Shown in pieces: positions 1-9,837 of a stretch of DNA of 64,000 nt. Within the stretch, counting starts at the first letter, position 1; each line of letters begins with the position of its first letter. Origin of the DNA: Gammaproteobacteria bacterium (lineage in GTDB: Bacteria; Pseudomonadota; Gammaproteobacteria; SZUA-229); NCBI GenBank assembly GCA_030148865.1, contig JASBSR010000024.1, positions 22,346 to 86,345 on the forward strand. Reading direction: 5' to 3'. The position numbers were made by a program, and so were the translations under genes. The notes beneath the pieces were generated by a model. The model did not search any database. It was not told the DNA's origin and worked only from the letters and a program-made list of their open reading frames with translations.

Positions 1-1509
1 CTGGTCGACGAGTTTCAGGACACCAATACCATTCAGTACGCGCTGATCCGCTTGCTCGCCGGTAAAACCGGCAAGGTGTTTATTGTGGGTGATGATGATC
101 AGGCCATCTATGCCTGGCGCGGTGCCCGCGTGGAAAACATTCAGTTATTCCAGAAACATTTTTCGGGTTGTGATGTGATTCGCCTCGAGCAGAACTACCG
201 CTCGACGACCACCATACTCGCAGCCGCCAATGCGCTGATTGATAATAACAGTGACCGCATGGGCAAAAAGCTCTGGAGCAGCGGTGAAGATGGCGAGAAG
301 ATTGTATTTTACAACGCATTCAACGAGCTCGACGAAGCCCGCTTCGTGCTTGACCGCATCAAGCAATGGGTCGAGCATGGCAATCCGCGCGCTGAAGTCG
401 CCATCCTGTACCGTTCCAATGCGCAGTCACGCGTGTTCGAGGAACGCTTTGTTTCCGAGGCTATACCCTATCGTGTTTACGGTGGTATGCGCTTTTTTGA
501 GCGTGCCGAAATTCGCGATGCGCTTGCGTATTTACGTATGATCAATAATCGCAGTGACGATGCTTCGTTCGAGCGGGTAGTGAATACACCGACCCGTGGT
601 GTAGGTGATCGCACTGTTGACAGGGTACGCGCGAGCGCACGCGAACAAGATATATCAATGTGGCAGGCCGCGCAGCATATAATCGAAAACAATTTACTGG
701 CGACGCGCGCGACGAACGCTCTCGGTGGCTTTATCAAGTTGATCGATAGCCTGGCTGCCGACACCGATGGCCTTGAATTATTTGAACGTGTCGGTCATGT
801 CATACACGAAAGCGGTTTGATCGAATTTTATGGTAAGGAAAAACCTGAAAAAGCACAGGCACGCGTGGAAAATCTGGAAGAGCTGGTGACCGCTGCGCGT
901 GGCTTTGAGTTTGATGTCGTCGAGCACGAAAACATGGATGAGCTCACCGCATTTTTAACCCACGCAGCACTGGAAGCGGGCGAAGGCCAGGCTGCTGCCT
1001 GGGACGATTGCGTACAGATGATGACGCTGCACAGCGCAAAAGGCCTGGAGTTTCCACTGGTATTCATCGTCGGTCTCGAAGAAGGCCTGTTTCCGAGTCA
1101 ACGTTCGCTGGAAGAAGAAGGCAAGCTCGAAGAAGAGCGCCGCCTGTGTTATGTCGGCATTACCCGTGCACGCGAACAACTGGTGTTCACGGCCGCCGAG
1201 CATCGTCGTTTGTACGGCCAGGATTTATATCCCACGCCATCTCGATTTATCTCGGAAGTACCCGACCATCTAGTGCACGCAGTGCGCGCCAAACCCAGTG
1301 TCACATCGCCGCTGTATTCTCCCGCAGCATCACAGGCTGCCAGCCTGTACGGGTTCAGTGTTGGTCAGCGTGTCATTCATGGTAAGTTTGGTGAAGGCGT
1401 AGTCACCAATCTGGAGGGCAGCGGAGCGCACGCCAGGGTAGAAGTGAACTTTGAATACGAAGGCAGCAAGTGGCTGGTAATGGCATATGCCAGTTTGCAG
1501 GCTGTTTGA
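1..1509 (+). CDS. uvrD: UvrD-type ATP-dependent DNA helicase, 5'-truncated by the window
   Basis: Superfamily 1A helicase that unwinds DNA 3'-5' in nucleotide excision and mismatch repair. The frame is open from base 1, so the start and the Walker A motif lie outside the window; 502 residues remain of a protein usually near 720. Visible motifs in order: the Walker B box LVDEFQD at the very first codons, GDDDQAIYAWRGA (motif III, about residue 31), LEQNYRS (motif IV), TLHSAKGLEFPLVFIVG (motif V, about residue 342) and CYVGITRARE (motif VI). The C-terminal stretch VGQRVIHGKFGEGVVTN is the Tudor-like tail typical of UvrD/PcrA, which favours UvrD over Rep. Followed by a repeat-rich gap, so probably the last gene of its transcript. 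Confidence 0.95.
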   Translation: MVDEFQDTNTIQYALIRLLAGKTGKVFIVGDDDQAIYAWRGARVENIQLFQKHFSGCDVIRLEQNYRSTTTILAAANALIDNNSDRMGKKLWSSGEDGEKIVFYNAFNELDEARFVLDRIKQWVEHGNPRAEVAILYRSNAQSRVFEERFVSEAIPYRVYGGMRFFERAEIRDALAYLRMINNRSDDASFERVVNTPTRGVGDRTVDRVRASAREQDISMWQAAQHIIENNLLATRATNALGGFIKLIDSLAADTDGLELFERVGHVIHESGLIEFYGKEKPEKAQARVENLEELVTAARGFEFDVVEHENMDELTAFLTHAALEAGEGQAAAWDDCVQMMTLHSAKGLEFPLVFIVGLEEGLFPSQRSLEEEGKLEEERRLCYVGITRAREQLVFTAAEHRRLYGQDLYPTPSRFISEVPDHLVHAVRAKPSVTSPLYSPAASQAASLYGFSVGQRVIHGKFGEGVVTNLEGSGAHARVEVNFEYEGSKWLVMAYASLQAV

Positions 1510-1536
1510 AAGGCTTTGCCACAGAGGGCACAGAGA

Positions 1537-1689
1537 TTAATGGCACTCACTTGAGTACATAGTACTAAAATCCATCGTCATTCACGCGCGTTTTTGGCGG
1601 GAATCACGTGAATATAAAGCTGGATTCCCGCCAGAAGCATACGGGAATGACGAAAAAAACAAGAAATCTTTTTAAGTAAGTGCCATTAA
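1537..1689. mobile_element. MITE-like element with terminal inverted repeats
   Basis: A 153-bp non-coding element. The ends 1537-1552 and 1674-1689 are inverted copies of each other at 15 of 16 positions (TTAATGGCACTCACTT versus the complement of AAGTAAGTGCCATTAA). Nested inside are a perfect 11-bp inverted repeat, 1595-1605 with 1623-1633 (TGGCGGGAATC / GATTCCCGCCA), and an outer 8-bp pair, 1576-1583 with 1645-1652. The inner sequence is of the common GGCGGGAAT/ATTCCCGCC intergenic-repeat kind. There is no coding capacity, so any mobility would need a transposase elsewhere. No clear target-site duplication was seen. Confidence 0.55.
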
Positions 1690-1756
1690 GCGCAGAGATA
1701 GTAAATATTTCCATAGTCACACAAGGCCATCATTCCAGCGAAGCAGTGTCATCCCC

Positions 1757-1793
1757 GAATGCTTCTGTCGAGAACGGGAATCTAGTGTTGTAA
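1757..1793. repeat. Degenerate second copy of the ATTCCCG-type repeat
   Basis: The stretch GTCATCCCCG ... CGGGAATCTAG resembles the core of the element at 1576-1652 in the opposite orientation, with mismatches. It lies between the MITE-like element and the TRAP solute-binding protein gene. Nothing else was recognised between 1690 and 1886. Confidence 0.35.
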
Positions 1794-1886
1794 GCTTGTA
1801 TTGAATAGATAAGACTAAAAATAAAAAAGTTTTAACTCCGGGCCCCTATGATCTCTGTGACTAAAAAAATAATTCGAGGAACTACC

Positions 1887-2963
1887 ATGAAACGTCGTGA
1901 CTTTATTAAAACAGCTAGCATTGGTTCTGTAGCGGTAACGAGTTCAGCCATATCGACAGAGGCGAACGCCAAAAAAGCCGAGCACAAATGGAAAATGGTG
2001 ACGACCTGGCCAAAAAACTTCCCGGTGCTCGGCACGGGTGCAAACTTACTGGCAGATAGCATCACCGAAATGAGCGGCGGTCGGCTCAAAGTCAAGGTCT
2101 ATGGTGCTGGCGAACTGGTGCCCGCGTTCGAGGTGTTCGATACCGTGTCGCGTGGCACTGCTGAAATGGGACATGGTGCCGCCTATTACTGGAAAGGTAA
2201 AATTGAACAGGCCCAGTTTTTTTCAACCGTACCTTTTGGTATGAACGCCACTGAAATGACGGCATGGTTGTATCACGGTGGCGGCATGGAGCTATGGCAG
2301 GAAACCTACCGCCCATTTGGTCTGATTCCAGCCGCAGCAGGCAATACCACGGTGCAAATGGCGGGCTGGTTTAATAGAGAAATCAACAGTGTCAAAGATC
2401 TCGAAGGCCTGAAAATGCGCATCCCGGGTCTTGGCGGTGAAGTGCTAAAGCGCGCCGGGGGTACCCCGGTCAATCTACCCGGCGGTGAATTATTCACCTC
2501 ACTGAAAAGTGGTGCCATCGATGCCACAGAGTGGGTCGGCCCCTACAACGACCTGGCCTTTGGTTTATACAAGGCGGCAAAATATTATTACTACCCCGGC
2601 TGGCACGAACCCGGTACCACGCTGGAAGCCGTGATTAATGAGAAAGCATACAGTAGTCTGGATAAGGATTTGCAAAGTATTGTAATGAATGCCTGCAAAA
2701 TTGTGAATCAGGAAATGGTGATGGAGTTTACCGCGCAGAATCAGGCGGCACTGGATACGCTGGTCAACAAACACAAGGTGGATGTGCGCAAGCTGCCTGA
2801 CGATGTGCTGACAAAATTAAAACAGTTGTCGCACGAAGTAGTCAACGATCTTGCTGGCTCAAACCCGGCCGCGAAAAAGATTTACGATTCATACGAAAAA
2901 TTCAGCAAGCAGGTTAAAGCCTGGCATGATATTTCAGAAAGAATTTATTACAACGTGCGTTAA
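1887..2963 (+). CDS. TRAP transporter solute-binding protein, DctP family (TakP-like)
   Basis: Periplasmic binding protein that presents an organic acid to a TRAP (DctQM) permease. The start at 1887 is preferred over an upstream ATG at 1848: it follows GAGGAAC and opens directly on a twin-arginine signal, KRRDFIKTA, with a hydrophobic stretch and an ANA-type cleavage site near residue 28. The mature part begins HKWKMVTTWPKNFPVLGTG and continues with GGRLKVKVYGAGELVPAFEVFD. This resembles the 2-oxo-acid binding proteins of the TakP group, but the ligand is inferred only. The length, 358 residues, is normal. No permease genes adjoin; the only DctQM pair in the window is about 35 kb away. Confidence 0.85.
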   Translation: MKRRDFIKTASIGSVAVTSSAISTEANAKKAEHKWKMVTTWPKNFPVLGTGANLLADSITEMSGGRLKVKVYGAGELVPAFEVFDTVSRGTAEMGHGAAYYWKGKIEQAQFFSTVPFGMNATEMTAWLYHGGGMELWQETYRPFGLIPAAAGNTTVQMAGWFNREINSVKDLEGLKMRIPGLGGEVLKRAGGTPVNLPGGELFTSLKSGAIDATEWVGPYNDLAFGLYKAAKYYYYPGWHEPGTTLEAVINEKAYSSLDKDLQSIVMNACKIVNQEMVMEFTAQNQAALDTLVNKHKVDVRKLPDDVLTKLKQLSHEVVNDLAGSNPAAKKIYDSYEKFSKQVKAWHDISERIYYNVR

Positions 2964-2965
2964 AT

Positions 2966-3166
2966 ATGCAGCGCGGACGAGAAATGCAGGACGTTAGTAA
3001 AGTAGCGTCACCCTGCGTTGACAATTGTTGCCTCGACGACCATGATATTTGCCTTGGCTGCTGGCGCCATGTCGATGAGATTATAGAATGGGGCAGTGCT
3101 TCGAATCAGCGCAGACGTGAAATCTTAAAGCTGGCGAAAGCTCGAAGCCTCGAATGCAAAAAATGA
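2966..3166 (+). CDS. DUF1289 family small cysteine-rich protein
   Basis: A 66-residue protein starting two bases after the preceding stop, so translationally linked to the solute-binding protein gene. It carries the DUF1289 signature: SPCVDNCCLDDHDICLGCWR, with paired cysteines, then the helical part DEIIEWGSASNQRRREIL. The cysteine spacing suggests metal or Fe-S binding, but the function of the family is not established. An internal ATG at 2984 would remove six residues and still keep the whole domain. The next gene is convergent. Confidence 0.8.
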   Translation: MQRGREMQDVSKVASPCVDNCCLDDHDICLGCWRHVDEIIEWGSASNQRRREILKLAKARSLECKK

Positions 3167-3193
3167 GGCTTATGGTAATAGATAAAAGATAGA

Positions 3194-5647
3194 CTAAATA
3201 CTCAGTTCGACAACGGCTGTTTCGGTTGCAGGATGATATTCGGGCTCGCAGACAGCAAGCCGGCTGGGTTTGATATTTCTATCGCCTACTAGATAATCTT
3301 TGACCGCCTGGGCGCGGAGTTCAGCCAGCGCCAGCAACCGCTGGTTTTGGGCTGGTGATAGCGGCTTCACTGTGCTGGTGTCAGTCTTGGGGTAGATGGT
3401 GTTGAAGTCGGTCCGGGTTGCGGTTGCGCACAAGCTTAAATTAACGGCGGGGTGTCTGACTAGCATACTGGCAATCTTATCCAGCCGTTGTTTTTGTTCA
3501 CTATCAAGCGCGTAGTTGCCAGCAGAAAACCGCAATGGTTCAAAGCGTAGCGCAGTCGCCATACTATATAATTTATCAGCGACGAGCACAGCACCATAAG
3601 GCGTATAGTAATAAAGTGCGGCGGCAGTAATAGCTTTGGTCGTCGCCTGTCTGATAGCATCGCGTGGGTTGAAACTGGGACTACTAATATCGCCAGTCAC
3701 CGGTATCTTTAGCCGAATCTGGTTATTGTCATCGCGCAGCAGTGATAATGAACTATCAAGTGGCAGGCCGAGAGATTTATCAAGTTGTTCAGCTTCCGCT
3801 TTACTCAATGCGCGTAGCTCAAAATGATTGAGCGTTAGATCCGCTTCGCTGTCGAGCATACCCTTATTTGCCCTGAGTTTAATGCTGGCATCCAGTTGAC
3901 CGCTACGAATACTATGGCCAATGGCCTGCCGTGCAAGGGTAGAGAATGTTCTAAGATCAAGGCTGGTAATACTGGCGCTGCCGTTTAGATCAGGGCGTTC
4001 CGCTAATGGCGTGGCATCGACTTCCAGTGAGATATCGGTGCTTTTATCATAAACCGTGCTGAGTTTCAGGTGAGAGTTCTGGTCCGGTCTGCGGCTGTCC
4101 AACTGTTGCAGCTGGAGATGGGTGTCGTGAAGGCGGGCAACAAAGGTAGTATTCAAACTATTATCAACATAGACCAGTGGGCCTGTACTGGTAAGGTCAA
4201 AGTTTTCGATCGAGTACTGAAAATCAGCGCTCTGCTTTGTTGTTGATGTCTGCGACGAGGCATGCGCCTGCTCAGGAATCCAGTTGCGATATTCAAAAGC
4301 ACCGTTTTTATTTCGCACCAGGTAAGCGGCGAGCCCATCGATAGTGAGTTGCTGAAGTTTTAGTTGATCGAGGTGGCTCAGAGTTGCCGCATCTATGGTC
4401 AGTGTGTTGATGCTGGTGATATGGGTCGAATCTGCTGCCACGGGTTTTTCGCGCTGCAGTAAATCCAGACCTGATAACCGAAGTTTGCTAAAACCAATCA
4501 AGTCCAGAGTGTCCAGCCTGAGTTCGCCCAGGTCAAAACGGGTCAGTGAGAGAAATTGACGCTTGAGGTTGTTATTGGTAACAACAGTGTCGTTCAGTTC
4601 AAGCTTTCCTTCACCGTTAATTGCTGTCTGGCTGGTATCGGTTTGCTGAGCCAGGCTGTAGGCGAGTGTTCCCTGCCAGAAAATATCAGAACTACTGGCT
4701 TTATAGTCCAGCGGCATGGTATGGTTGTTGTTTGCTCGCAGCGCAACATTAACAGACTTCAAAGAAAACGCACCCAGTTCGAGCTGTTCAAGATCAAGCA
4801 GTTTGATGCTGTCAATATTCAGAGACTCAAAATTTAATTTTTGTGTAGTGGTATCGGTGCGCAATTGCGCGTGGAAAGCGGACAGGTCCAACTTGTTGAG
4901 TAATATGTCAGTAACCGATTCCAGTTTGAGCTCACCGAGCTGTAAGGCACCAAGCTTAATGACAGGGCTTTTGAGAATATTGTCAGTTACACTGGCAGAG
5001 TCCATTCTGAGCTGGCCAGCAATTTGTAGTGGTAGATCATCGGTCGCTGACATTGCGGCAAAGAAATAGCTGATGTTGCCCCTCCAGTCGAGCTCACCGA
5101 GATTAAAACAATAGTCCTGTGTGAGCGTATTGCTGGAGTCATAGCCCTGGTAACAGGTTTGTAGTGCACCCAGATGCAGAGTTTTTAATTTGAGCGTAAA
5201 CGGCTCTGGGTCTGAGTCCGTCCGGGCGGTGGTATCGCTGGTGTCGGGAAACGGCATGCCAGCGATGCGGATAGTGCCGTCAGCAGTTCTGCTAAAGTCG
5301 GCAGAAAATTCATTTAAGGAAGCGTTGTCGATCACAAGGTTGCGCTGAGCAAGTGGTCGCCAGTGCCAGCTGAGACTGAGTTCGCTCAGGCTAAAGCCTC
5401 GACCCTGGTCATTTTTGGCGTCAACGCCAAAAACCCTGGCTTTACCCGCGAGCAGATCCAGCTCAATATTATCGATGCTCGCCTGCATCCCGTGGTGTTC
5501 AAGCCAGCTGATGGCCATCTTGTGCGCAATCACAGGCAGGACGAGGCGAACGCCCACCAGCAATATCGAGATCAGCAGCACACTCAGCAGGCCATAGGTT
5601 AGCCATGACTGCTGTTTAAATTTGCGTAAACGGGTTTGTGTGGCCAT
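3194..5647 (-). CDS. DUF748 / AsmA-like envelope protein
   Basis: Large envelope protein of about 817 residues from the chosen start. It has a short basic cytoplasmic head (MATQTRLRKFKQQ), one membrane segment (about residues 17-38) and a long periplasmic region of repeated beta-rich, AsmA-like units. The last 110 residues match the DUF748 C-terminus and look OmpA-like (LDSEQKQRLDKIASMLVRHPAVNLSL). The reading frame stays open upstream to an ATG at 5725. I prefer 5647 because it puts the basic residues directly before the membrane helix, but no strong ribosome site decides it. AsmA-like proteins are linked to outer-membrane lipid homeostasis; here this is inferred from family only, with plsB next door on the same strand. 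Confidence 0.75.
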   Translation of the reverse strand: MATQTRLRKFKQQSWLTYGLLSVLLISILLVGVRLVLPVIAHKMAISWLEHHGMQASIDNIELDLLAGKARVFGVDAKNDQGRGFSLSELSLSWHWRPLAQRNLVIDNASLNEFSADFSRTADGTIRIAGMPFPDTSDTTARTDSDPEPFTLKLKTLHLGALQTCYQGYDSSNTLTQDYCFNLGELDWRGNISYFFAAMSATDDLPLQIAGQLRMDSASVTDNILKSPVIKLGALQLGELKLESVTDILLNKLDLSAFHAQLRTDTTTQKLNFESLNIDSIKLLDLEQLELGAFSLKSVNVALRANNNHTMPLDYKASSSDIFWQGTLAYSLAQQTDTSQTAINGEGKLELNDTVVTNNNLKRQFLSLTRFDLGELRLDTLDLIGFSKLRLSGLDLLQREKPVAADSTHITSINTLTIDAATLSHLDQLKLQQLTIDGLAAYLVRNKNGAFEYRNWIPEQAHASSQTSTTKQSADFQYSIENFDLTSTGPLVYVDNSLNTTFVARLHDTHLQLQQLDSRRPDQNSHLKLSTVYDKSTDISLEVDATPLAERPDLNGSASITSLDLRTFSTLARQAIGHSIRSGQLDASIKLRANKGMLDSEADLTLNHFELRALSKAEAEQLDKSLGLPLDSSLSLLRDDNNQIRLKIPVTGDISSPSFNPRDAIRQATTKAITAAALYYYTPYGAVLVADKLYSMATALRFEPLRFSAGNYALDSEQKQRLDKIASMLVRHPAVNLSLCATATRTDFNTIYPKTDTSTVKPLSPAQNQRLLALAELRAQAVKDYLVGDRNIKPSRLAVCEPEYHPATETAVVELSI

Positions 5648-5778
5648 ATGCCAGCTCGAGGTGGAGTAAGCACCCATTATAAGGGGTTTAGAAAATGACT
5701 GACAGGTGAAAGCCGAGCAGTCCATCAGTGATTTGTCAGACGATAAAACGGCTGGCAGGTTGCATCCGGGACAAAAAA

Positions 5779-8238
5779 TTACTGATTAATTTTAAGCATT
5801 TGCAGAATATTGGTGCGCATTTCTTTATTGAGTAGCTGACGTGCATGTTTGTCCGCGCGCAGGAAAGCGTTACCAAAATGAAGATTTCCAGAGTCCGCGT
5901 CGCGCAAAAAACGTGTCTCAATTAAAGTTTCGATGAAGTTCGAGATTAGTTTTCGATCATAAAAATCAGGTGAATTCAGTTCGTGTATCATCGAGATACG
6001 CTGCGCCATCAAATAGCAATGGTTTTCCAGTTCTTCGCGAGACAGCTGTGCTTCACCGGTGCGTGACAATAAGGCAAGCGTTAGATAGTACACCTCCAGG
6101 GTAGGTGAAATTACGCGCGCCAGTAATTTTAGCTGAGAGTATTGTGCAGAACCCGATCCCGGCTGGGTGAATACATCGAGCTGTTCATTCTTCAGTAACA
6201 GGCCGTGCTGAGCCATGTCATCGAGTATGCGATCAATAGTTAACAGCAGCTGATCCTCCGTCCAGGGTAAAAACAGCTCGGCGCGAATGAAAGGATATGC
6301 GAGTTCGAGTAGAGCGTGGATCTGATGGCGTGTCTGGCTGCGAATATTTAGAAAACAGCAGGCAATCAATGAGGGCAGAGCCAGCAAATGCAAAATATTA
6401 TTGCGGTAATATGTCAGCGAAACCGAATGTTTTGAATCGAGATAAATAATATCACCCAGTTGATGCTTGCGGCGTTTGGCCAGACGCAGGGTCACTATCT
6501 GTTTGATTTGCTGTAGCGGCTCAAGTTCGGTGATCTGTACACGGTCAGAATAATCAAGCGCGCGAATAATTGAGCTGTAAACAGAAATCAGGCGGCACAG
6601 TTCCTGTTCGTCGATATGCTGTTTCGATGTGGCGAGCAGAATCGTTGAAATCAGGTTCACCGGGTTAACCGCAGCCGCCTGATTAATGTGCGTCATAATA
6701 GTGTTTGCGGTCTGCGAGACGGCGGCACGCAACCAGATCGGGCGCGCCGTTTCATCAAACTCAGTACTAGCCCAGTTGGGGTGCTGGGTGTCTAGAATAT
6801 CACTAAGATAGACCGGAGCGGCAAAGTTAGCGTAGACCTTTCCGTAATTGCCCCTGATATTAAACATCGCGCGTAAGGAGCTCAGTAGCGTCTCGTCTTT
6901 TTTGTCATTGCCGCTCAGTTCAGCAGCATAGGTTTTGCTTTCAAGTAGTTTTTCGTAGCCGATATATACCGGGATAAAAGCCACTGGGCGTTGTCGATAA
7001 CGCAAAAATCCGCGCACTGTCATCGTCAGCAGACCGGGCCTGGGCTTAAGTAGTCGGCCCGTGCGACTTCGTCCGCCTTCGATAAAGTATTCAATCGGCA
7101 TGCCGAGAGCTAATAACGAAGCGAGATACTCCTGCAGAACAGCAGAATATAACTTGTTATCCCTGAAACTACGACGAATAAAAAAGGCACCCCCACCGCG
7201 CATCACCGAACCTAATACTGGCATATTAAGATTCTTTCCGGCGGCGATGTAAGGAATGGCGAGGCCGTCACAGTGGATGATATACGACAACAATAAATAG
7301 TCGATATGGCTTCGATGGCAAGGGACATAAACCAGCTCATGTGTTAATGCAAGATTTTTGAGGTATTCATTACTAGAAATCACAATACCCGAATAAAATT
7401 TATTCCAGAACCAGGTCAGCACACGCTGCATCATCTGAATAGTGACGCTGGTACAGTCTGCAACAATCTCACTGAGGTAGCGGCGCGCCTGCAGGGTAGC
7501 CTGATATTCAGAAAGACTGTCGTCAGCGGCGCGGATCGCAATAGCATTTTTAACCGCAGGTTTTAGTAATAGCGTTCTAAGCAGTGTCCGGCGGTGAGAA
7601 ATATCTGGCCCCAGTGTGGCGGTTTTCATTTCATCGAGACGATCAGCCAGATTCTGTTGGAGATGATCGATAATCGCGTCACTGTCAGTTTCCGGAAAAG
7701 CAGTTGAGTTATAGTGAATGACCTTAGAAAAAGTTAGTAAGGTTCTTTTGCCATGAAATAAAATAGTAAACAGGCGGCGTGTACGACCGGCAACGCCCCA
7801 GGAATCGGCAAACAGAATTTGTAACCAGTGTTTATGTTTAGCCACAGGTCGTCCCCAAAATGTTGTGACTGGAACGAACTGGATTTCGATATCAGGGTGT
7901 TCGCGCAACTTGTCCACCAGGCCGCGGAGCTTACGCGAGCGTTTAGGCTGCTTTAGCAGCCAGGCCTTAAAGGGCTGGCGCGGCGCTATGGCATAAACGG
8001 ATTGCCAGCGCTTAAGCTCGGGATGGTTGATTGGGTCCAGCGGTGATGGCAGGCCAAGACGTTTGCACTCGTGCTCAAGCACAAGCAAACACGACCAGGC
8101 ACGTGCATGCAGCACATATACTACCGGCTTCCCGGGATCCAGATTAAAGCTTTCTGGCCGATCTGGCAGAGCACTGGAGCGCACCCATAAATACAGGATT
8201 TTACGCGCAACAAAGTTGATCGACTGACGGACAGTCAT
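5779..8238 (-). CDS. plsB: Glycerol-3-phosphate 1-O-acyltransferase
   Basis: Membrane-associated enzyme that acylates sn-glycerol-3-phosphate, the first step of phospholipid synthesis. The 819 residues fit the usual PlsB length. Seen in the sequence: the acyltransferase HX4D block CHRSHIDYLL near residue 305, the following block RGGGAFFIRRSF, the glycerol-phosphate block YFIEGGRSRTGR and a proline block VAFIPVYIGYEKL. The start at 8238 is preceded by AAGGAC at proper spacing. The DUF748 gene lies downstream on the same strand and a cardiolipin synthase-like gene lies upstream, so this is a small envelope-lipid neighbourhood. Confidence 0.97.
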   Translation of the reverse strand: MTVRQSINFVARKILYLWVRSSALPDRPESFNLDPGKPVVYVLHARAWSCLLVLEHECKRLGLPSPLDPINHPELKRWQSVYAIAPRQPFKAWLLKQPKRSRKLRGLVDKLREHPDIEIQFVPVTTFWGRPVAKHKHWLQILFADSWGVAGRTRRLFTILFHGKRTLLTFSKVIHYNSTAFPETDSDAIIDHLQQNLADRLDEMKTATLGPDISHRRTLLRTLLLKPAVKNAIAIRAADDSLSEYQATLQARRYLSEIVADCTSVTIQMMQRVLTWFWNKFYSGIVISSNEYLKNLALTHELVYVPCHRSHIDYLLLSYIIHCDGLAIPYIAAGKNLNMPVLGSVMRGGGAFFIRRSFRDNKLYSAVLQEYLASLLALGMPIEYFIEGGRSRTGRLLKPRPGLLTMTVRGFLRYRQRPVAFIPVYIGYEKLLESKTYAAELSGNDKKDETLLSSLRAMFNIRGNYGKVYANFAAPVYLSDILDTQHPNWASTEFDETARPIWLRAAVSQTANTIMTHINQAAAVNPVNLISTILLATSKQHIDEQELCRLISVYSSIIRALDYSDRVQITELEPLQQIKQIVTLRLAKRRKHQLGDIIYLDSKHSVSLTYYRNNILHLLALPSLIACCFLNIRSQTRHQIHALLELAYPFIRAELFLPWTEDQLLLTIDRILDDMAQHGLLLKNEQLDVFTQPGSGSAQYSQLKLLARVISPTLEVYYLTLALLSRTGEAQLSREELENHCYLMAQRISMIHELNSPDFYDRKLISNFIETLIETRFLRDADSGNLHFGNAFLRADKHARQLLNKEMRTNILQMLKINQ

Positions 8239-8330
8239 TCAAAGCGGTCCTTTATAGAGATCAGGGCAGTGATAAAAGTACCAGTACCGGCATAGACTAT
8301 GCATAGCCTTAGTTTAGCAGGCGGACAAGT

Positions 8331-9770
8331 TTACAGGTGCCGCTTTATCGGCAATAGCGAGAATAACCAGTTACTGATGGTCTGGGCTATGCCGCGACTG
8401 GGCTGGTGATGCTGCAGGTGACTATCGTGATGCCACTGCATACGGTTTTCCGCGTCGTACTGTAGCTGCCAGAAAGTATGCTGATCCTGCTGTATACGCC
8501 GGTTAATGTGGGTGGCAAGTGCCTGACTGTTAATTAGCAGGCCGATTTCTGTGTTCAGTTTGGCAGAACGTGGGTCAAGATTCAGTGTGCCAACATATAC
8601 CCAGCACCTGTCATAGACAATGCATTTGGTGTGCAAAACATTTCGGCTGTCAGTGGCGCCCGCCGCCGAGCTTTGGTTGCGTAATTCATATAGCTCAACA
8701 CCCATGTTAAGGAGCCTTTGTCGATAACGCTGGTAACCAGAAAAGGCTACGGTGACATCAATGGACTCCAGCGAATTAGTATAAAGCTTTATACAGACGC
8801 CATGATCAATAAGCTGCTGCATTGTTCCGAGCAGTCGCTCGTCGGGGACAAAGTACGCGCTGACAATGATGAGTTGTTCCTGAGTTTGCTGTGAACTGCG
8901 ATAAAGAGTATTTACAGTCGGCTTGCCCGTGCTGTAGTCAAACTCAGGTGCATCATAGAGCACATCAACACGAGCTGATACTGGTAGCAAATCATCACTG
9001 TGCTCGCCGGCGCATAGATTATCAACCAGATTCAGAGACTGTTTGAGCAGCGGGGGCTCTGGTTCGAGGCGTTTCTGAATTTGTCCGCGTAAATGTGCAA
9101 GATCTTTTGCCCCCGGGCGAAGCGCTATAAGCTTATGTATGGTGTACGAGAGTCGGTGACTCCAGTAAAGGTCAAAGCTTTCAGAAAGTGCTGCTACACA
9201 TGCGCCGGTAATCATCAAATCCAGATCGCGGAACGTCAATGAGCGATGCAGGCCCAGATACTCATCACCAATATTACGCCCGCCGATGATTGCGACCAGG
9301 TTATCAATCACCAGTAGTTTGTTGTGCATGCGATGGTTTAATCGACTCAGTTTGAATAATAGTTCTAATATCCGGATAAGTTTGAAGCGCGAACGATAAG
9401 TAAAAGGATTGAATAAGCGCAGTTCTATATTTTTGTGACGATTGAGAGTTGCGATCTGGCGGTCAAGACCAAAGGTATGAATGTCGTCGAGCAGAATGCG
9501 AACGCGCACACCACGATCTGCGGCAGCGATTAATCTGTCAATCAACACCAGGCCTGAAGTGTCGAGGTGCCAGCTGTAATATTGCGCGTCGATGCTATAT
9601 TCAGCCTGTTCAATCAGACGAATACGCCAGGCCAGTGCTTCTGCATTGTCGTGCACCGCGCGTATCCGGGATAACTCGGTTTCCCGGCACAGGGCGAAAC
9701 TGCGAGCAAGCCCTGAGTTGTAATCGGGTTTTAACGCAGTGGATTGATTAGCCGGTTTACGCAGTCGCAT
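8331..9770 (-). CDS. Phospholipase D-family protein, ClsC-like cardiolipin synthase
   Basis: A 479-residue protein with two HKD phosphodiesterase motifs: HNKLLVID near residue 147, followed by GGRNIGDEYLG, and HTKCIVYDRCWVYVGTLNLD near residue 379. Two HKD motifs, the absence of an obvious N-terminal membrane hairpin and a length close to that of ClsC (about 470) place it nearer ClsC/YmdC than ClsA. ClsC condenses phosphatidylglycerol with phosphatidylethanolamine; that substrate choice is inferred from family. It is the gene before plsB on the same strand, separated by about 90 bases. Confidence 0.85.
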   Translation of the reverse strand: MRLRKPANQSTALKPDYNSGLARSFALCRETELSRIRAVHDNAEALAWRIRLIEQAEYSIDAQYYSWHLDTSGLVLIDRLIAAADRGVRVRILLDDIHTFGLDRQIATLNRHKNIELRLFNPFTYRSRFKLIRILELLFKLSRLNHRMHNKLLVIDNLVAIIGGRNIGDEYLGLHRSLTFRDLDLMITGACVAALSESFDLYWSHRLSYTIHKLIALRPGAKDLAHLRGQIQKRLEPEPPLLKQSLNLVDNLCAGEHSDDLLPVSARVDVLYDAPEFDYSTGKPTVNTLYRSSQQTQEQLIIVSAYFVPDERLLGTMQQLIDHGVCIKLYTNSLESIDVTVAFSGYQRYRQRLLNMGVELYELRNQSSAAGATDSRNVLHTKCIVYDRCWVYVGTLNLDPRSAKLNTEIGLLINSQALATHINRRIQQDQHTFWQLQYDAENRMQWHHDSHLQHHQPSRGIAQTISNWLFSLLPIKRHL

Positions 9771-9837
9771 GCACGGAATATATCAGACTTGCTGAACAAT
9801 CGCGCTGTGGCAAAAATATGCGCAGCGCTGGTGTTGG

